Origin: Cryptomeria japonica | Lineage: Eukaryota > Streptophyta > Pinopsida > Cupressales > Cupressaceae | Reading direction: 5' to 3' | DNA: 62,000 nucleotides | NCBI RefSeq assembly: GCF_030272615.1 | Contig: NC_081406.1 | Span: 170,447,361-170,509,360, forward strand | Made by a program: the position numbers and the translations under genes | In this document: positions 56,706 to 62,000 of the stretch, piece after piece | Layout of the letters: each line of letters opens with the position of its first letter | Position numbering within the stretch: the stretch's first letter is position 1 | The notes under the pieces: generated by a model | What the model saw: only the letters and a program-made list of their open reading frames with translations | Told to the model about the DNA's origin: nothing | Database searches by the model: none

Positions 56706-58143
56706 TGATGCAGAGGCCTCCTTACACCTAAGGAGAAGTCCAAAAGGTTAGGGTTTGACCCTTCAAATGTCAAAAATGACCCTACAAGAAAGCACTCCAC
56801 ATCTTAAGGTTTAAAACTACTCTCCACTACTCAAGCCTAACACCTACTAAAGATGAGTAAAAGGCTTCAACTTCTCAAACATGCCTTACTTCAAGCATTG
56901 GTTTTGGACTTAGGCATCAATTCCTTATACCTCATTTGAAAACCTACCCCTTAGGCTAGCAGTCCTCCTATACTAGTATTTTGCCTTTAACTCCAAACTC
57001 TTCCACACACTCTGACAAACTACTCACCATTCCAGATACCCTTTTGAGATTTACATTCATCCCCAAATTGGTTTGATCACATCTGTAATTCCAAGGTCTG
57101 AACCCTTTAGGGATCAAGAGACCTAATAGGGGTAATTAGGCCTAATTTACAAAGCAACCCCCTTTACCCGTATCCCAACTGCTAAACCAACTTTATGGGA
57201 ACGTGGGGGATGGTGAATAACTTCTAATTCCAGGGTTACACGCCTGGAATCCATCGCTATCAAATTCTAGGATGACTGTCCTAAATCTTGTCCTAGGTGG
57301 TCACATAGAGATGCCTACCTAATTCACTTCCAGCGCCTCACAACCAAGTCTTCCCTGCAAAAACCCATGAAAAACTTAATGTACACTGACCAATCTTGCA
57401 TCCCACCAAAGGAAAGAACTTCTAGAGGCAAGAGATGCAAGATATGGCCATTATTTGGTGAAACCCTAGTCAAACCCTGGTTTCTCGGGTTATAGTCAGA
57501 AAAATAAGGGTTTCTCCCTACACAGAAAGAATCAAAGCCTCAAACCATCACCAAATAAAAGCTACTTCACCCCTCTATCTAATCCATGAATGGTGTTCTT
57601 CAATCCAATCCGTACAGGCATGTGCAATCAATGCAAAGACAAAAATTCTGAGAAAACTTCAGTATTTTTAAGTTCAATTGCTTCACAACTTCACAACACA
57701 ACATCAGCCACCTTGGGAATCGTGTCCACAAGGTTTATACAACTCTCCAACGGTTTCCAACCGAATTTGGAGGAGGTTGGAGCCGTTGAAAGGCTTCCCC
57801 AACCGTATTTCAAAAAGTTGCACTTTTGCACTCAAAAGTTGCATCTTCCAAAAGTTGCAATTTTGCAATTTGGCACAAAATGTTGTCACACTTGCTAAGG
57901 TTGGGATCCACACACTTGGATCAACCAAACACTCTTAAAACATGTCAAAAACCTATCAAACACAAAACTAAACCATCTACTACCCCTATTGACCACATTG
58001 TCCCAATTGCCTTATCAAATTGCCTAATTGGTGACATGGGCATACATGGTGGGGTTTATTTAATACACACTAAGACATTACATAGATCCTAGTCTTCATC
58101 CTTAGAGCCATGATTGGAATGTTGATGAGGTGCCCCTACACCA
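56706..58143 (-). repeat. LTR3 (5' LTR of the composite chromovirus)
   Basis: TG at 58143 and CA at 56706 on the minus strand, 1438 bp. Close match to LTR1; the length difference is mostly one deletion of about 75 bp near 56889. Flanked by TACTT at 58144-58148, the partner of 41112-41116. Confidence 0.93.
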
Positions 58144-58148
58144 TACTT

Positions 58149-58352
58149 GATAGCAAGATTAAAGATTTCAAGCTAGGATGGGAGAAAACCTTTTCCTTTG
58201 TCATAGACGAGGTGAGCTTCATGAAAGATCAGTTGAAGAACGTGTTTGCTGCTCCAATAACCAAATTTGAATTCATGGTGTCCAGATTCTTTGAATTTGC
58301 AACAAAAGAAAAGGATAAGGGAAACAAACTTCTAGAAGATAGTTTGTTATGA
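58149..58352 (+). pseudogene. Uncharacterised ORF, right part
   Basis: About 65 codons to a TGA at 58352, reading SKIKDFKLGWEKTF, SFMKDQLKNVF and FEFATKEKDKGNKLLED. Its frame is continuous with the left part ending at 41116 once the insertion and one TACTT are removed. No recognisable domain. The stop lies at the apparent start of an LTR. Confidence 0.55.
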
Positions 58353-59370
58353 TCCCATGTGGCATCATTTTTGTCATTGGAGGATTTTTCCTCGAAATTT
58401 GTGCCAAATGGATGTCACATTCCCATTGGTTGATATTTAATAATTTGCAATAAGATTAGGTTTTGATGTAAAACCCCTAATTAGGGTTTAGGTGGCAAGA
58501 TCTTGGCCCTTGATTTTGATTTGATGTTGGTCATTCATTGTATTTGGGAGCACTATATAAGCCCCACTCATTTCATTTGTGAAGGATCGATTAGAAGAGT
58601 TTTGAAGATTTGTTGCTTTAATGCTATCGGAAATAATAAAATCGTTAAGTGTTGGTGAATTATTGTGCTTTGGAGCATTTGTTTGTTTCTTCATCCGTTT
58701 ATGACAAAACTTAAAATTTAAAAAGACAGAAAAAAAGATAGAATAGAATTTGCTTAAGTATTTAGATGAATGAAAGATTCGTGTGTATGATTGATAGTGA
58801 AGCTGTCATTGTTCATACTACTGGTGTATGATTGATAGTGAAGCTCTCATTGTTCATACTACTAATATTTCATTGATGGTGAAGTATCTTGTGTAGTCAA
58901 CTAAACTCATTTTAGGCTAGCTTAATTTCAATATTATTCCTTCATTGATATGCTTTGTCTTGATGGTATCTATGTTTGTAGAGGTGATTTGAAAATTATT
59001 AGCTATCTCTAGAAGATCGCACTAGCCTTGTCAAGATGTTCGTTGCATGTCAAAGTAAAGCTTAGTTGGGCTTACTTGAAGTTGTCCATCACTCTTACAT
59101 TCTTAGTGTTAGTTTAGCATCCCTAAACTTGACCTCTTTTTCACTTTTTATAAAGATAATTAGTAGTAGTAGGAAAGAGCTCTATTGCAACATCATTTGT
59201 AAAAACAACATTCCTTGAGATTAAAAAGTTTCATCTCCTAGAAAAATTGGGTAACTCCCCTTGGAGGAGAAGCAAAACACATCAAACCATTGAAGCTATC
59301 CAATATGTGAAGCCCTGACATTGTAAACATTGGAGTTGTCTCAAGTGATCAAATAGTTCAACACTTGAAA
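58347..59370 (+). repeat. LTR-like segment with TATA box
   Basis: A possible start is TTATGATCCCATGTGGC just at the end of the uncharacterised ORF. A clear TATA box, cactatataagcccc, lies at 58551-58565, and a 41-bp direct repeat at 58783-58863. No primer-binding site or certain CA end was found, so the right limit is approximate. It may be the 3' LTR of the element encoding the ORF. Confidence 0.45.
58783..58863. repeat. 41-bp direct repeat, two copies
   Basis: Units start at 58783 and 58824 and differ at very few positions; each contains gtgtatgattgatagtgaag and cattgttcatactact. A third, partial relative follows near 58870-58885. Confidence 0.9.
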
Positions 59371-60174
59371 AGTATTTGTTGAAGAGGGGATAGAGTATTC
59401 AATACTTTATTCTGTGTTCGATCGTGCATGAAACTCACATCAATAGGACCTAAGTCAATAGTGTCCAAATCATACTAATCTTTTGTGATCTCATCTTTAG
59501 GTTTGTCTACCCCTTGCGTGGTAATTTGTATCACTCGAGATCTTGTACTATACATTGTTATCTTTGATATCTTAGTGGATTTCTTCTTTTCAACTGCCTC
59601 TTGAGATTTGTTTAGGAAATTGTCTAAATCATCCATAGGATCTTCTTCTACAATTATGACTTCCTTTTCTAATCTCTCCTTAAGCCACGCTGGGATAGTG
59701 GATCTTTCTTCTCCCATTTGCACCTCCTTGAGTTGTTGATCTTCTGAGGGTGGAGAGGCTACTTCTTCATCTTTATTCTCTATATCCACATATATTCACC
59801 TACTTTGCTATTAGCTTGCTCATGTGGAATTGAATTATCTTGCACTTGGGTTTGTTTACTTATTCTGTCTTTTCCCATCTACTATTGTGGACTGTATACT
59901 CCAAGGATTCATTGAGTACATGAGCTTTGTTTCCTCTAGGTGGTTTGCTCTCTTTGTCGACTTCTTCATTCATCTTTATATCATGTATGGAAGAAGTACT
60001 AATGCAAGGATTGACTGAATTTGATTTATGCTTCTTGTGTGATGATCCTTCCTTATGACTTTCTTTGCTCTTTGAACCTCTAGAATGAACTGGCTGGGTA
60101 GCACTTCTACTCATGCTCATGCTTTTTATTTCTTCATCATATGAGTTTGTCTCTCCCATCAAATCGAATGTCAA
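59371..60174 (-). pseudogene. Inverted relative of the uncharacterised ORF, middle part
   Basis: Minus-strand frames (60174-59860 and 59789-59475) are hydrophilic: Ser/His/Lys-rich (SRGSKSKESHKEGSSHKKHK), then DKESKPPRGN and VDIENKDEE, which align with DKESQPPRGS and VDIENEDEE of the plus-strand copy at 40120-40330. An acidic helix with WLKERLEKEV follows. A stop near 59795-59860 separates the two frames, and weak similarity continues to about 59371. Function unknown. Confidence 0.5.
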
Positions 60175-61116
60175 CTATGCACTCTTACCTCTTCAACTTC
60201 TAAGTTTGGATGTCTACCCATCCTCATCTGTATGCTAAGACTGGTTTCATCATGTCTTTCAAATTAGTGATCTCCACATCAATCCAACTGACCACTAGCT
60301 TCTTGTCTTTCTCTCATTCATATATAGGATGGAGGCATTTTCCCCTATCTAGTGCTTGATTTGAAATGTTAAAAGCTTTCCACATCCTAATGATGTCAAT
60401 CGGTAGCCTTGAACACATGTTTCTTCTTATTTCTAAATCATCTTGGGCATTCATATAGTAGTCTTCCAACTATAGCTTATGCATGTGTCTTCTTCCGTTA
60501 GCTCTTGTCATGTTTCCATAAGGATCAAAGTTTTCTCTAGAGAAGTATGGGATGAGAAAGTAGGATCTCAATTTCTATTTCGATTTCTCAACTACCTACA
60601 AGGATGGACACACTTCTATTGATTACCCAACTGAGATGAGAAAAGTAATCCCTGTCTTATGTCTATTCTTTTGCACCTTATCATATGTGATCAATCGTTT
60701 CACCAGCTCTAGCAATACCATCTTATCGGTAGGGTAGCATGGTAGCATGTAGGGTTCTTTAATGGATGTCGGCTTGCAATGTTCTTGTTAAGTGCATGGT
60801 GAAATCATCATTCACGCATTTGTAATGTGCTTTTCTAGGGTAGTGTAGCTGTGTGTAAGATTCGCATGCTCTCATCTCTCGAGCTCTGGCAAGTGAATAT
60901 ATGAGGTATGAACTCATGTAAAATGTCTTAGTGTGTTGAAGCGTCTTCAACTATATGTCAAGGTTTTTTCTTACGATTCTTCCCCAGTTGATATTTTCTC
61001 TTCTAGTTGATACTATTTCCATGAAGTAGAACATCCAATTCTCAAATTGAAATGCTTGATGACTTCTGGTAACTCGGTTGAGTAGAGTGATCAAATCACC
61101 AAACTCTTCCTTGAAA
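60175..61116 (-). pseudogene. Probable decayed coding stretch linking the two ORF pieces
   Basis: No frame stays open beyond about 60 codons and no motif is recognisable. It lies between two minus-strand pieces that appear to belong to one protein, so I infer it is the broken centre of that gene. Confidence 0.35.
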
Positions 61117-61627
61117 TCAGTTCTGTGCAACTTGTTGGGTATCTTTTATATGATTGGTTTTCTTTTCAATGTCCATTACCCTTTTAATTATGCCTAAGCA
61201 TCTGTTGGGACCATCATCATAGATTGCTTGTGCTCCTCCTTTTCTCTTGTAGACCATGCCCTTGTGATCTTGAATGTGGAAGATTTCGCTGATGGCTATC
61301 TTAGATAGGTAAGTAAGTTCTCTACCATCAGGTGCTACTATTGTTCTAGTGTCGACATCATAGTGTCTGGCACACTCAACTATCAGTTCATTGCATTGGA
61401 TGGCTGGGAGGAAGTTTCCTGCATTTACTATCTCACTCTTGATCATCTTTTTTGAGAATTCGGATGGCTTGATTGTGTATAAGGGAACCATAAACTTCTT
61501 CATGTTAATCTTCTATTTAGGAATCACTCCTCTCGAGTCCTCGTTGATGAGGGTTTGCCTTGAGATTGCTCCTATCTTCAGGGATTGCATGCTCTACCTG
61601 AAAGAGGTGTCTAAGTCGGGGTTTTGA
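61117..61627 (-). pseudogene. Inverted relative of the uncharacterised ORF, N-terminal part
   Basis: The open frame at 61503-61117 reads MKKFMVPLYTIKPSEFSKK, PAIQCNELIVECARHYDVD, DGRELTYLSKIAISEIF and KRVMDIEKKTN. The segment before it (61627-61504), interrupted by stops, appears to be the same protein. It has no zinc knuckle, no catalytic motif and no membrane segment. I cannot name the family; a retroelement structural protein is one possibility. Confidence 0.45.
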
Positions 61628-62000
61628 TATGAACTTGATGTATATGAGATTGAAAGTTTACTAAATCATTAAAATCTCAATGAAATGTTAAAACCCTATG
61701 TAGAAATATAAACCCTAAGCTTTACAATCTGAAAATAATCATCTAGTCATGATGAATTTTCCATTAAAGCATGCTGAGATGATTAAAACATGGTGCAAGA
61801 AGTATTGTATGATTGAAACCTCTCCAAATCCCAAACCTGAAGTTGTACCTAGTTTATTCTAAGCTTTGATTTCAACAAAAATGATCAAATTAACTTGATT
61901 TAGACCTGCAAATAAGTTCTAAAACTAACTAGTAACTTCAAATTAACCTTCAATTTGACAAAGTTGCACTTGTCTCAGTATCACTTGACAGTGTCAGTAA
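61628..62000. other. A/T-rich region without recognisable genes
   Basis: It lies upstream of the minus-strand ORF and could be its leader. No primer-binding site, LTR end or coding signal was found. Confidence 0.4.

Larger units (their letters stand above)
41117..58143 (-). mobile_element. Composite chromovirus D/P with three LTRs and three nested solo LTRs
   Basis: The order on the plus strand is LTR1 (41117-42632), internal region D, LTR2 (48453-50465, truncated), internal region P, LTR3 (56706-58143). LTR1 and LTR3 are near-identical and share the TACTT duplication, whereas LTR2 is clearly more diverged. All coding parts point to the minus strand. Solo LTRs interrupt integrase D (43201-44282), LTR2 (49235-50260) and the RT of P (51000-54919). 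Confidence 0.9.

Overview
This window looks like repeat-dense nuclear DNA from a seed plant. A conifer or other gymnosperm is the best guess, inferred from very large, old, nested LTR retrotransposons and the absence of any recognisable single-copy gene, rRNA, tRNA or CRISPR array. Almost everything identifiable is a Ty1/copia-type or Ty3/gypsy chromovirus LTR retrotransposon, or a piece of one. Every coding region is broken by stops, frameshifts or deletions, so nothing here is predicted to make a full-length functional protein.

Layout. (1) 1-7796 is a gag-only copia-like element (A, plus strand). An autonomous-looking copia element (B, minus strand, with gag start, integrase and reverse transcriptase pieces) is nested in it and has lost its 3' half. 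(2) 7797-13579 is mostly featureless. It includes 9590-10806, where a gypsy integrase fragment is joined to a copia-type LTR, and a CATCAC microsatellite. (3) 13585-21469 is a structurally complete chromovirus (E, minus strand) with two 1.6-kb LTRs, PBS, PPT, gag, protease, RT/RNase H, integrase, chromodomain and a perfect GTTTT target-site duplication (TSD). (4) 21511-30510 is a head-to-tail array, LTR-gag-LTR-gag-LTR-gag. The first two units carry only gag, with no pol between the gag stop and the polypurine tract. (5) 30511-36115 is a patchwork of LTR and gag fragments. (6) 36116-40084 is a truncated chromovirus (L, minus strand). (7) 40085-41116 and 58149-58352 are the two halves of an uncharacterised ORF, split by a 17-kb composite chromovirus at 41117-58143 flanked by TACTT. 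That composite holds two internal regions (D and P), a divergent third LTR in its middle, and three later solo LTRs with their own 5-bp TSDs (43201-44282, 49235-50260, 51000-54919). (8) 58347-62000 holds an LTR-like segment and an inverted relative of the uncharacterised ORF.

The gag-only units share LTR ends, primer-binding site and gag N-terminus with element B, so B or a relative is the plausible source of enzymes for them. The chromoviruses carry C-terminal chromodomains, which in this group are thought to direct integration to particular chromatin.

The most unusual structure is inside the 3.9-kb solo LTR at 51000-54919. A 43-bp near-perfect palindrome recurs about eleven times at roughly 175-bp spacing while the DNA between copies has diverged.
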